From: an uncultured Mediterraneibacter sp.
Lineage (GTDB): Bacteria; Bacillota; Clostridia; Lachnospirales; Lachnospiraceae
Direction: 5' to 3'
DNA: 37,202 nucleotides
NCBI GenBank assembly: GCA_944381125.1
Contig: CALWKB010000143.1
Location: 1 to 37,202 of the forward strand
Positions 7,020-16,433 of this stretch are shown piece by piece (the first letter of the stretch is position 1; every line of letters begins with the position of its first letter). The notes under the pieces were generated by a model, which worked only from the letters and a program-made list of their open reading frames with translations, made no database searches and was not told the DNA's origin. Both the position numbers and the translations under genes were made by a program.

Positions 7020-8255
7020 ATGAGAAAAAAAGCATTGTCAGTTCTTCTGGCGTCTCTTATGACGGCAGGGCTGGCCGTGACAGGGCTTACAGGCTGCAAT
7101 AACAGCAAAGACGGGACGGAAAGCATCCGTCTTATGGTCTGGTCGCCCCAGGGAGATCAGTCCAAAGATCAGGGAGAGTGGCTGCAGACCTGCTGCAACG
7201 CGTTCGCGGAAGAGCACCCGGAATGGGATATTACTTTTGTGTACGGTGTGGCGGATGAAGCGAGCTCCGCGGGACAGGTATCGCAGGACGCCCAGGCAAG
7301 CGCGGATGTGTTCCTCTATGCGAACGATAATCTGACTACCATGACGGACGCCGACGCCCTTGCGAAATTCGGGGGAAAGTATCTGGATGAGATAAAGGCT
7401 TCCAATTCCGAAACTTCGCTTGCTTCCGTGACAAAGGACGGCGAGGTGTACGGCGTGCCGTTTGCGATTAATACCTGGTTTATGTTTTACGACAAAAGCG
7501 TTTTCACAGAGGAGGACGTGAAAAATCTTGACACAATGCTGGAAAAAGGAGTTGTGGCCTTTCCGTTTACAAACTCCTGGTATCTGCCGGCGTTTTACTT
7601 CGGAAACGGATGCACCCTTTTCGGAGATGGAACAGACGCTTCCCTGGGCGCGGATTTCGGCGGCGAAAAAGCCCGGGAGGTTACAGATTATCTGATAGAT
7701 CTGGAGTCAAATCCTAATTTCAGAATTGATGATCTCGGATCCGGAATCGCGGGACTGCGCGACGGCAGCATTAACGCGATATTCTCCGGCTCATGGGATG
7801 CGGGCGCGGTGCAGGAGGCTCTTGGCGACAATATGGGAGTGGCGGCGCTTCCCACATATACATTGAACGGAGAAGAAAAGCAGATGTATTCCTACGCGGG
7901 AACGAAAGCAGTCGGCGTAAACGCGCAGAGCAAATATATGCTGCCGGCCGTCGAACTGGCGATTTTCCTCGGCAACGAATATTCACAGCGGCTTCACTAT
8001 GAACTTGAAAATGTAGTGCCTACGCATACGGCGCTGCTGGCCGACGGGGATATTCTGTCAAATGAAGTGGTGGCGGCGATTAACGATACATTTAACCGCA
8101 CGTCGATTCTGCAGCCGAATCTGGCGGAAATGGCAAACTGCTGGACTCCGGTGGAAAACATGGGAAAAGGGATAAGAAACGGTTCGATTACTCATGAAAA
8201 TTCGGCGGAACAGACAGAGATGATGAATGAGACAATGAACAGTGACGGAATCTGA
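7020..8255 (+). CDS. Maltodextrin-type ABC transporter substrate-binding lipoprotein
   Basis: A 411-residue extracellular sugar-binding lipoprotein (MalE/MdxE class). The N-terminus is a lipoprotein signal: basic MRKK, a hydrophobic stretch and a lipobox LTGC with the lipidated cysteine at residue 26. The mature protein has the family two-lobe features, including VYGVPFAINTWFMFYDKSVF around residues 140-160 and a FSGSWD motif near 250. Given the permeases and glucan enzymes downstream, its ligand is most likely malto-oligosaccharides or branched dextrins; the exact ligand is not visible. AAGGAGG lies 11 bases before the ATG. It is the first gene of a run on the same strand to 18065. Confidence 0.92.
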   Translation: MRKKALSVLLASLMTAGLAVTGLTGCNNSKDGTESIRLMVWSPQGDQSKDQGEWLQTCCNAFAEEHPEWDITFVYGVADEASSAGQVSQDAQASADVFLYANDNLTTMTDADALAKFGGKYLDEIKASNSETSLASVTKDGEVYGVPFAINTWFMFYDKSVFTEEDVKNLDTMLEKGVVAFPFTNSWYLPAFYFGNGCTLFGDGTDASLGADFGGEKAREVTDYLIDLESNPNFRIDDLGSGIAGLRDGSINAIFSGSWDAGAVQEALGDNMGVAALPTYTLNGEEKQMYSYAGTKAVGVNAQSKYMLPAVELAIFLGNEYSQRLHYELENVVPTHTALLADGDILSNEVVAAINDTFNRTSILQPNLAEMANCWTPVENMGKGIRNGSITHENSAEQTEMMNETMNSDGI

Positions 8256-8271
8256 GAATGAGGTGACGAGG

Positions 8272-9651
8272 ATGGGAATATTTAAAAAGAGAGTAAATGA
8301 ATTTCCGACTCCCTGGACATGCGCAAAAGCGATCCGGGAGGGCGGACCCGAGACAAAACTTTCCATGATACTCATGGGATTCGGAAATATTATCCACGGC
8401 CAGATTATAAAAGGACTTCTTTATCTGGCGGTTGAAGCGGCATATGTTGTTTTTATGATTGTAAACGGGTTCGGATTTCTGCGTATGCTTCCGTCTCTTG
8501 GCAGCGTTCCGCAGAAAGAAATCTGGGACGAGGCGCAGCAGATTTATGTTTATACAAAAGGCGATCAGTCTATTCTGATTCTCCTTTACGGCGTGGCTAC
8601 TGTTCTCCTTACAGTGCTTATGATATGCGCGTGGCGCGGAGCATTAAAAAGCGCGTATAAGGCGGAATGCCTGGCGAAGCAGGGCAGGCATGTCAATAAT
8701 TTCGCGGAGGATCTGAAATCTCTTCTTCACGAAAATCTGCAGAAACTTCTTATGACCCCGCCGATGTTTTTTATCGGAGCATTTACAATACTGCCGCTCA
8801 TATTTATGATCTGCATGGCATTTACAAACTACAGCAAGCTTGACGGCCATCTTATGCTTTTTGACTGGGTGGGTCTTGATAACTTTAAAGCGCTGTTTGA
8901 TTCTACAAGTATACTGGGAAGCACTTTCTGGTCGGTACTTGGATGGACTCTTGTCTGGGCGTTTTTCGCGACATTTTCAAACTACATATTCGGAATGATC
9001 GTTTCTCTTCTGATCAACCGGAAGGGGACAAGGGCAAAAGGATTCTGGAGATTCTGCTTTGTTCTTTCATGTGCCGTGCCGATGTTCGTATCCCTGCTGA
9101 TTATGAGAACCATGCTTCAGCCGGAAGGCGCGGTCAATGTCCTGCTGCGAAATCTCGGACTTATTGCTTCCGACGCAAGTCTTCCGTTCTTTACCGATCC
9201 AACATGGGCAAGAGTAACGGTTATTATTATAAATATCTGGGTCGGCGTGCCTTATACGCTGCTTCAGCTTACAGGTGTTCTCCAGAATATTCCGGAAGAG
9301 CTGTACGAGGCGGCACGTGTTGACGGAGCGAATTCCATACAGATTTTCTTCAAAATTACGCTGCCGTACATGCTGTATGTAACAACGCCGTATCTGATTA
9401 CGACATTTACCGGGAATGTAAATAACTTCAATGTCATCTACCTGCTGTCGGGAGGCGATCCGGTTACAGATTTATCGTCGACTGCCGGCAAGACAGACCT
9501 GCTTGTCACATGGCTTTACAAACTGACGATAGATAAACAGTATTACAATATCGGCGCGGTTATCGGTATTCTGACATTTGTTATTCTTGCCGCGGGCGCG
9601 CTGATTACGTACAGAAACAGTAAGTCATATAAAGAAGAAGGAGGGTTCTAG
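8272..9651 (+). CDS. Maltodextrin ABC transporter permease, MalF type
   Basis: A 459-residue inner-membrane permease subunit. The N-terminal 60 residues are cytoplasmic and polar, followed by two membrane segments around 50-75 and 95-120, an extension typical of Firmicute MalF-like proteins; the core binding-protein-dependent permease domain follows. The EAA loop that contacts the ATPase is EELYEAARVDGANSIQIFFKITLP at about residues 342-365. The start at 8272 is chosen because GAGGTG lies 6 bases upstream, rather than an ATG 30 bases earlier that overlaps malE. It follows malE by 16 bases and is separated from the malG-like gene by 2 bases. Confidence 0.93.
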   Translation: MGIFKKRVNEFPTPWTCAKAIREGGPETKLSMILMGFGNIIHGQIIKGLLYLAVEAAYVVFMIVNGFGFLRMLPSLGSVPQKEIWDEAQQIYVYTKGDQSILILLYGVATVLLTVLMICAWRGALKSAYKAECLAKQGRHVNNFAEDLKSLLHENLQKLLMTPPMFFIGAFTILPLIFMICMAFTNYSKLDGHLMLFDWVGLDNFKALFDSTSILGSTFWSVLGWTLVWAFFATFSNYIFGMIVSLLINRKGTRAKGFWRFCFVLSCAVPMFVSLLIMRTMLQPEGAVNVLLRNLGLIASDASLPFFTDPTWARVTVIIINIWVGVPYTLLQLTGVLQNIPEELYEAARVDGANSIQIFFKITLPYMLYVTTPYLITTFTGNVNNFNVIYLLSGGDPVTDLSSTAGKTDLLVTWLYKLTIDKQYYNIGAVIGILTFVILAAGALITYRNSKSYKEEGGF

Positions 9652-9653
9652 GC

Positions 9654-10526
9654 ATGAAGAGAGAAAAGATGCATTCCGCAAAGACCAGACGGTTTATAAA
9701 CAACTCGATCGTGCATGCGGTTCTCGGCGTACTTGCCGTGATATGGGTATTCCCGATCGTATGGGTTATCCTGACAAGTTTCCGTGCGGAGAAGGGTTCC
9801 TATGTGTCCACCTTCCTGCCGAAATCTTATACGATTGACAATTACATTAAATTGTTTACAGATACGACGATCCTGGACTTTCCGCAGATGTTTATGAATA
9901 CGCTTTTCATCGCGGTCTGCTCCTGCATTCTGTCTACGTTTTATGTGCTGGCGGTATCCTACTGTCTGTCAAGGCTTCGGTTTAAGCTGAGAAAGCCATA
10001 TATGAACATGGCAATGATTCTTGGTCTTTTCCCGGGATTTATGTCCATGATAGCGGTATATTTTATTCTGAAGGCTCTCGGCATGACGGAGGGAAACCTG
10101 ATCAAGCTGGCTCTGATACTTGTCTACTCCGGAGGCGCGGCGCTGGGCTTTCAGATTGCAAAAGGATTTTTTGACACAATTCCGATTGCGGTGGATGAAG
10201 CGGCGCTGCTGGACGGATGTACAAGATGGCAGATATTTACAAAGATTACATTGCCTCTCAGTAAACCGATCGTTATTTATACTACGCTGACCGCCTTTAT
10301 GGGACCGTGGCTTGATTTTATTTTCGCGAAGGTCATCTGCCGCGCGAATTCCGACCAGTATACAATCGCGATCGGACTGTGGAAGATGCTGGAAAAGGAA
10401 TATATTGACAACTGGTACACCTGCTTCGCTGCGGGAGCGGTGCTGATCTCTGTTCCGATCGCGGCGCTGTTCCTGTACATGCAGAGATATTATGTAGACG
10501 GCCTGTCAGGCGCCGTAAAAGGATGA
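9654..10526 (+). CDS. Maltodextrin ABC transporter permease, MalG type
   Basis: A 290-residue permease subunit, partner of the MalF-type protein. It has six predicted membrane segments and the EAA loop VDEAALLDGCTRWQIFTKITLP at about residues 180-201. The C-terminus QRYYVDGLSGAVKG is the classical MalG ending. The GGAGG ribosome site overlaps the end of malF and the gap is only 2 bases, so the two are translationally coupled. No gene for the ATPase subunit lies in the locus; in Firmicutes such transporters commonly share an MsmX-type ATPase encoded elsewhere. Confidence 0.94.
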   Translation: MKREKMHSAKTRRFINNSIVHAVLGVLAVIWVFPIVWVILTSFRAEKGSYVSTFLPKSYTIDNYIKLFTDTTILDFPQMFMNTLFIAVCSCILSTFYVLAVSYCLSRLRFKLRKPYMNMAMILGLFPGFMSMIAVYFILKALGMTEGNLIKLALILVYSGGAALGFQIAKGFFDTIPIAVDEAALLDGCTRWQIFTKITLPLSKPIVIYTTLTAFMGPWLDFIFAKVICRANSDQYTIAIGLWKMLEKEYIDNWYTCFAAGAVLISVPIAALFLYMQRYYVDGLSGAVKG

Positions 10527-10535
10527 TATTGAATT

Positions 10536-12551
10536 ATGAAAACAGCCCTGGAGTGGAAGAAGTATTATTCAAGCAGTGAATTTAAAGAAAACTATATATA
10601 TGACGGAAATGATCTCGGCGCGGTCTGCACAGACGGCGCCGCGTCATTCAGGCTCTGGAGCCCGGCGGCGGAGAAGGTTTCCCTGAATCTGTATTCTGCC
10701 GGGAGCGGCGGAAAAATAACAGCATGTATTCCGATGCGGAAAGAGGAAAAAGGTGTGTGGAGCTGGCATACAAAAGAGGATATGCACGGAATATATTATG
10801 ACTATACGATTCAGATAGAAGGAGAAGAAAGGCGTTCCGCGGATCCGTGGGCAAAGGCCTGCGGCATAAACGGAAGGCGCAGCATGGCAGTTGACCTGAG
10901 ACGTACCGACCCGGAAGGATGGGCGGACGACAGGGCGCCGGAGGAAGGGCCGGAGCGGATCATATATGAACTCCATGTGAAAGAGTTTTCATGGGACGCT
11001 TCCGGCGGATTCCCCGGGAAATACAGGGGGAAGTACAGGGCATTTACATGTGAGGACACAACCCTGCGCAACGACGGAGTGCATCCCACCGGCCTTGCCT
11101 ATCTGAAGGAACTGGGAGTTACGCATGTGGAGATTATGCCCGTGTACGATTACGGTTCTGTGGATGAAGAGGGCGATGCGGGACAGTTTAACTGGGGATA
11201 TGACCCGGTAAATTATAATGTGCCGGAAGGCTCATACGCCACAGATCCCTTCCATGGCGAAGTGCGGATCCGGGAGATGAAAGAAATGGTACAGGCGCTG
11301 CATCGGGCGGGCTTCGGAGTTATTATGGATGTAGTATATAATCATACATATTCTCTGGACTCATGGTTTCAGAGGACGGCTCCATGGTATTTCTACAGAG
11401 TATTTGACGACGGCAGGATTTCCAACGGTTCCGCATGCGGAAATGATGTGGCCAGCGAGCGTGAGATGTGCGCGAAGTACATTCTCGAGTCCGTGCTTTA
11501 CTGGGCGGAGGAATATCATATTGACGGATTCCGGTTTGACCTGATGGGGCTTCTGGATGTGGGACTGATGAACCGGATCCGGGAAGAACTTGACATGCGG
11601 TACGGAAAAGGCGTGAAAATTCTGTTCGGAGAACCGTGGGCGGCAGGAGACACGGCAATAGAAAACGGAGCGCCCAGAGCGCTGCGCGGCAACATTAATC
11701 TTCTGGATGAAAATATCGGCATGTTCTGCGATCTGACCCGTGACGCCGTGAAGGGGCCGGCGCTGAAGGCCGGGAAGCCCGGTTTTATAACCGGCGCCCG
11801 CAAATATGCGGACGATATCGCAGAGAGCGTATCAGCATGGGGAAAGACCGGCGTATCCAGCATTAAAGGGGAGACTGCTCCGGCAAAAGCTCCTTCGCAG
11901 ATTATTACCTATATATCTTCCCACGACAACCAGACTTTATGGGATAAACTCAAAGAAACTGCCGCCGGAAATGAGAGGATGCGGCTGAACCGAATGGCCG
12001 CGGCGGTTTATATGACGTGTCAGGGGAATCTGTTCATGCTTTCCGGAGAAGAGTTCGCCCGCACGAAAGACGGACTGGAAGATTCTTTTAACGCGCCGGT
12101 ATCTCTGAACAGGCTCGACTGGGAGCTGGCCTGGAAAAACCGTTCCCTTGTGGAATACTACAAAGGGCTGATCGCTCTGCGCAGGCGGCTTCCCGGCCTG
12201 TGCGACAAATCCCCGGGGGCTTCCGGGAGAATCAGCGGCGTCAGGAAATCCGGAGGGATTGTATGCTTTACAGTGGATAACAGAAGTGAAAAAAACAGGC
12301 CGGAGTGGGACAGACTCAGAATCGTGTACAACAGTACGAAGGAGAACGCGGCCGTGGAGCTGTCCGGAAGCGGCTGGGAGATTCTCTGCGACGCTTCCGA
12401 CAGTTTCAGATGGAAACACCGGGTCCCGGCCGGCAGAGACATTTCGGCGGAACCTCAGAGCGTGCTGATTCTCGGGCACAGGGAAAAAGAGACTTCGCTG
12501 CCTGAAGAATTCTGTCTTGACGGGAAAAAGACGGCGGAATATAAAACATGA
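10536..12551 (+). CDS. pulA: Type I pullulanase (GH13_14), cytoplasmic
   Basis: Hydrolyses alpha-1,6 branch links in imported dextrins. The 671-residue protein has an N-terminal CBM48-like domain (FRLWSPAAEKVSLNLY near residues 38-53) and a GH13 barrel. The type I pullulanase motif appears as FNWGYDPVNYNVPEGSYATDP. Catalytic residues are the nucleophile Asp335 (DGFRFDLMG), the acid Glu366 (FGEPW) and Asp464 (SSHDNQTLWDKL); region I is MDVVYNH. There is no signal peptide, so it acts on sugars already in the cell. The gene begins 9 bases after malG, with AAAGGA 12 bases before the ATG. The last 20 residues are charged and look dispensable. Confidence 0.94.
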   Translation: MKTALEWKKYYSSSEFKENYIYDGNDLGAVCTDGAASFRLWSPAAEKVSLNLYSAGSGGKITACIPMRKEEKGVWSWHTKEDMHGIYYDYTIQIEGEERRSADPWAKACGINGRRSMAVDLRRTDPEGWADDRAPEEGPERIIYELHVKEFSWDASGGFPGKYRGKYRAFTCEDTTLRNDGVHPTGLAYLKELGVTHVEIMPVYDYGSVDEEGDAGQFNWGYDPVNYNVPEGSYATDPFHGEVRIREMKEMVQALHRAGFGVIMDVVYNHTYSLDSWFQRTAPWYFYRVFDDGRISNGSACGNDVASEREMCAKYILESVLYWAEEYHIDGFRFDLMGLLDVGLMNRIREELDMRYGKGVKILFGEPWAAGDTAIENGAPRALRGNINLLDENIGMFCDLTRDAVKGPALKAGKPGFITGARKYADDIAESVSAWGKTGVSSIKGETAPAKAPSQIITYISSHDNQTLWDKLKETAAGNERMRLNRMAAAVYMTCQGNLFMLSGEEFARTKDGLEDSFNAPVSLNRLDWELAWKNRSLVEYYKGLIALRRRLPGLCDKSPGASGRISGVRKSGGIVCFTVDNRSEKNRPEWDRLRIVYNSTKENAAVELSGSGWEILCDASDSFRWKHRVPAGRDISAEPQSVLILGHREKETSLPEEFCLDGKKTAEYKT

Positions 12552-12585
12552 TGAAAAATGTATGGCGGGAGGAGCAGGACACGCT

Positions 12586-14598
12586 ATGAAATGGATATAC
12601 GGAAAACACGACTGGAAAATTTTTGAAAGAGGGCTGGAGAACTGTTATCTGATGACAAACGGACTCGGAGGATTTTCTTCTCTCACCGTGACCGGCGCGG
12701 CCGCCAGGGGAGACCATGCGTTTTTAATGGCCTGCACGGAAGCGCCGAACCACCGGTTTAACATGATACAGAGGCTTGAAGAAGAACTTGACGTGGGAAA
12801 TAACATCTGTATTTTATCCAGCCAGGAATTTCAGGACGGCAGCAGACAGGACGGACGCCGCTATCTGTCGGAATTTTCCTGTGAAGATACCGCCGTCTGG
12901 AGATTTCATGCAAACGGGGTGGAGATAGAAAAAGAAGCGGCTATGCGGCAGGATGAAAATACAATTGCTGTACGCTGGCAGATAGAAAACCATACCAGGA
13001 ATCTTGTCAGATTTTCTGTTACTCCATGGATGCGTTTCGCAGAAAAGGGAAAAGATATAAAAGAAAGACAAAGATTTCGCGTTGGACGGACGCAGGAGAA
13101 GCACCCGATTTACGGACGCGGCGTCCGGACAGACAGCCGGGGGCTTTCGCTTTTATGTTTCACGAACGGAGAAGCGGAAAATATACCGGAGAAAGAGCAG
13201 GCTTATTACTATGCGTACGATGCCTGCGACGGAAGAAAAGAATCCGGAAAAGCCAGGGCGAATCAAAGAGTTGTATACAGTGTTGGCGCCGGAGGAAAAG
13301 GCACGCTTGAGATTCTGTATACCGCAGATGCCGGAAAAACAGCCGGGGATCCGGGATGGAAAATGCTTTCGGCGGGAGACGTTATTGAAGAAGAAAAGAA
13401 AAGACGCCGCGCTCTGGCGGATAAAGCAGGATTTGCCTCTGAAACCGCATCTTTTCTCGTGCGGAGCGCGGATCAGTTCCTCGCCCGGAGGGAATCTACC
13501 GGAGGCAGAACGATCCTTGCCGGATATCCCTTTTTCGAGGACTGGGGAAGAGATACGATGATTGCTCTTCCGGGCGTCTGTCTTTCCACAGGCAGGTATG
13601 AAGAGGCAGAGTCTATTTTGAGAACATTTGCCCGGTACGAAAAAGAAGGGCTGATGCCGAATCTTTTCCCGGAAGGAAAAAATGAACCGATGTATAATAC
13701 CGTAGACGCTTCGCTTCTGTTTATAAACTGCGTATACCTGTATTTCTGCAGGACAGGAAAAGAGGCGTTTGTAAGAGAGATGTACCCGGTGATGAAGAGG
13801 ATCATCCGGTGTTACGGGAAAGGGACGGCATATGGAATCCATGAGGAACCGTCCGGTCTTCTGGCGGCCGGAAAAGATCTGGACCAGGTGACATGGATGG
13901 ACGTGCGTGCGGGAGATGTGCTGCCGACGCCCCGGCACGGATGTCCGGTAGAGGTGAACGCATACTGGTATAACGCCGTCCGGATTATGGAAGAACTGGC
14001 GCCGCTGTGTGAAGAGGATGCAGACATATACGCAGAAAAGGCAGAGCGGATAAAGAATGCCTTCAACAGATATTTCTGGATGGAAGACAGGCATTGTCTG
14101 AAAGATGTGGTCTCCGGGACGGAGGCGGACGTACAGATCCGCTGCAATCAGGTGTGGGCGGCCTCCATGCCGTTCACGATGCTTGATGAAGAAAGAGAAC
14201 GGCAGATGCTGGATACGGTTTTTGAAAAATTATACACACCGTACGGACTCCGTACGCTGGCTCCCGACGATCCTCAGTTTCATCCTGTTTACGAAGGGGA
14301 AATGTATGCGAGAGATATGGCCTATCATCAGGGTACGGTCTGGACTTATCCGCTCGGAGCGTACTATCTTGCCCGGCTGAAAGTAAGTCATTACAGCGCC
14401 GGGGCAAAAGAGCAGGTTAAGAAACAGCTGGAAGTACTGGAAAGCGCGCTTCGGGAAGGCTGCGCAGGACAGCTGCCGGAAATTTATGACGGGGAAAATC
14501 CGGCGTCCTCAAAAGGCTGTTTTGCTCAGGCATGGAGCGTGGGCGAACTGCTGCGTGTATATGAGGCGCTGGAACGCAGGCAGGAGAACGGCGTGTAA
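12586..14598 (+). CDS. Glycogen debranching enzyme, amylo-alpha-1,6-glucosidase family
   Basis: A 670-residue protein of the bacterial GDE family. The N-terminal domain (GLGGFSSLTVTGAAAR near residue 27, MIQRLEEEL) matches the GDE N-domain; the C-terminal alpha/alpha barrel carries FEDWGRDTMIALPG, PNLFPEGKNEPMYNTVDASLLF, TWMD followed by PRHGCPVEVNAYWYNA, and ARDMAYHQGTVWTYPLGAYY. Such enzymes remove single alpha-1,6-linked glucose stubs; whether this one has any transferase activity cannot be seen. There is no signal peptide. The start at 12586 has GGGAGGAG 11 bases upstream; longer in-frame starts have no support. It follows pulA by 34 bases in the operon. Confidence 0.92.
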   Translation: MKWIYGKHDWKIFERGLENCYLMTNGLGGFSSLTVTGAAARGDHAFLMACTEAPNHRFNMIQRLEEELDVGNNICILSSQEFQDGSRQDGRRYLSEFSCEDTAVWRFHANGVEIEKEAAMRQDENTIAVRWQIENHTRNLVRFSVTPWMRFAEKGKDIKERQRFRVGRTQEKHPIYGRGVRTDSRGLSLLCFTNGEAENIPEKEQAYYYAYDACDGRKESGKARANQRVVYSVGAGGKGTLEILYTADAGKTAGDPGWKMLSAGDVIEEEKKRRRALADKAGFASETASFLVRSADQFLARRESTGGRTILAGYPFFEDWGRDTMIALPGVCLSTGRYEEAESILRTFARYEKEGLMPNLFPEGKNEPMYNTVDASLLFINCVYLYFCRTGKEAFVREMYPVMKRIIRCYGKGTAYGIHEEPSGLLAAGKDLDQVTWMDVRAGDVLPTPRHGCPVEVNAYWYNAVRIMEELAPLCEEDADIYAEKAERIKNAFNRYFWMEDRHCLKDVVSGTEADVQIRCNQVWAASMPFTMLDEERERQMLDTVFEKLYTPYGLRTLAPDDPQFHPVYEGEMYARDMAYHQGTVWTYPLGAYYLARLKVSHYSAGAKEQVKKQLEVLESALREGCAGQLPEIYDGENPASSKGCFAQAWSVGELLRVYEALERRQENGV

Positions 14599-14627
14599 CC
14601 CGGAGGAAATACAGGAGGGATGAAAAA

Positions 14628-16382
14628 ATGGATTTTACAGGAGTATACCATAAGACCTCAGAACAGATGAGCTATGCTCTGAATGAAAACGAACTTATTA
14701 TAAATCTGAAAACAGGTTATGATGTGAAGCAGGTCTTTATTCACTATGGAGACCCGTTTGACGCAGGCATACTCGGAGGAAATGAAAAGTGGACCGGCAG
14801 AAGAGAGGAAATTGTTTATAAAAAGCGTCTTCCTCATCAGATCTGGTGGACGACGACGCTTACGCCTCCTTATAAGCGCTGTAAATATTATTTTGAGCTC
14901 CACACGGAAGACGAGGTGTGGTACTACCTTGAAAACGGCTTCCTGACGGAAGAGCAGATCAGTATGGAAGGGAGAATGCTGCAGTGCTTTATCGTGCCCT
15001 GGATGAATCCGGCGGATGTAAACAGGACGCCCGGATGGGTTAATGATACTGTGTGGTATCAGATTTTTCCGGACCGGTTCTGCAACGGGACTCCGGAGAA
15101 AGAAGAACCGGGCGTCACTCCCTGGCAGACCGGAAAGGTTACAAACCGTGAGCGGTACGGCGGAAATCTGGAAGGAATACGCCAGAAACTGCCGTATCTC
15201 CAGAAACTGGGAATTACGGGAATATATCTGAATCCGATCATGGAGGCGGAATCCAACCACAAGTATGACACTGCGGATTACACCCGGATTGACCCGGCGT
15301 TCGGCGATGACTGCGTGATGAGAAGTCTCTGCCGGCAGGCGCACGAGAGGGGAATCCGCATTATGGTCGACGCTGTTTTTAATCACTGCGGAAGGAAGTT
15401 CGGACCATGGATGGACGTACTGGAAAAAGGACGGGATTCCGCGTATGCGGACTGGTTTATGATCCGCGACTGGGAGAACCTGAAACGGCATGCGGATACA
15501 AGAGACGGGCGGTTCTTTTCTTTTGCGTTCGCGGACTGGATGCCGAAACTCAATACAAATAATGAAGAAGTTATCGCTTATTTCTGCAAAGTATGCGAGG
15601 ACTGGGTAAAAAAATATGATATCGACGGCATACGATTCGACGTGGGAAATGAAGTCTCGCACCGCTTCCTGAAGCGCATCCGGGAACATCTGAAAAAAAT
15701 CAGGCCGGACATTTATCTGCTGGGAGAGATCTGGCATGACGCAAGCCAGTGGCTTCAGGGAGACGAATATGATTCCGTCATGAACTATCCGCTGCTCAGC
15801 GGTATTCATGATTTTTTCCTGGATAAATCCCTCGGGAAGGAAGAATTTGAATATATGGTGAATCGTTGTTATACTATGTATATGCAGCAGAATAATAATG
15901 TCATGTTTAATCTTCTGGATTCTCATGATACAGAGAGGCTGATGAGCCGGTTCCATGATCTGGACCTCTTTTATCAGCAGCTGGCCGTACTCTTCACCCT
16001 TCCCGGCAGTCCCTGCATTTATTACGGTACGGAGATCGCCATGGAAGGCGGGTTTGACCCGGATTGCCGCAGATGCATGCCGTGGGATGAGATTAATTCC
16101 GATGAAAATGTGAAACGGATCGGGCAGATGAGGCAGCTGATAAATTTACGCCGCACAGAAGCCGCCTGCAGGAGCCTGTATTTTCATTTCCCGAATCAGT
16201 ATGAAAACAGACGGTGTGTGGAGTATGTAAAACTGGACGGAGAAAACAGAAAGCTGGAAGTGCTTTTGAACTGTTCGGAGGAAGCCGTAAAGACAGAACC
16301 CGGCGCGGAAGTTCTGTTTTCCAGAAATTATCATGACGGTATACTGGAACCGAAAGGAACTCTGATACGTAGAAAAGACTGA
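14628..16382 (+). CDS. Neopullulanase / cyclomaltodextrinase / maltogenic amylase (GH13_20)
   Basis: Hydrolyses alpha-1,4 links in maltodextrins, cyclodextrins or pullulan. The 584-residue protein has an N-terminal CBM34-like domain (to about residue 125) and a GH13 barrel that begins WVNDTVWYQIFPDRFCNG. Catalytic residues are Asp338 (DGIRFDVGNEVSH), Glu367 (LGEIWHD) and Asp434 (LDSHDTER); region I is VDAVFNHCG. The VGNEVSH after the nucleophile is typical of the cyclomaltodextrinase-like group. Which substrate is preferred cannot be decided from sequence. It lacks a signal peptide, so it is cytoplasmic, and it has an AGGAGGG ribosome site. Confidence 0.93.
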   Translation: MDFTGVYHKTSEQMSYALNENELIINLKTGYDVKQVFIHYGDPFDAGILGGNEKWTGRREEIVYKKRLPHQIWWTTTLTPPYKRCKYYFELHTEDEVWYYLENGFLTEEQISMEGRMLQCFIVPWMNPADVNRTPGWVNDTVWYQIFPDRFCNGTPEKEEPGVTPWQTGKVTNRERYGGNLEGIRQKLPYLQKLGITGIYLNPIMEAESNHKYDTADYTRIDPAFGDDCVMRSLCRQAHERGIRIMVDAVFNHCGRKFGPWMDVLEKGRDSAYADWFMIRDWENLKRHADTRDGRFFSFAFADWMPKLNTNNEEVIAYFCKVCEDWVKKYDIDGIRFDVGNEVSHRFLKRIREHLKKIRPDIYLLGEIWHDASQWLQGDEYDSVMNYPLLSGIHDFFLDKSLGKEEFEYMVNRCYTMYMQQNNNVMFNLLDSHDTERLMSRFHDLDLFYQQLAVLFTLPGSPCIYYGTEIAMEGGFDPDCRRCMPWDEINSDENVKRIGQMRQLINLRRTEAACRSLYFHFPNQYENRRCVEYVKLDGENRKLEVLLNCSEEAVKTEPGAEVLFSRNYHDGILEPKGTLIRRKD

Positions 16383-16433
16383 AAAAGTCCTCCGGATCAG
16401 AGAAGCCGGCGCGCGGAAGAAGGGAGGAACATT

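Noticed and set aside
7009..7023. Four-codon ORF (ATG ACG AGA GAA TGA) overlapping the malE-like start
   Set aside because: The AAGGAGG touches its ATG with no spacing, so it is unlikely to be initiated; it is a by-product of the real ribosome site.
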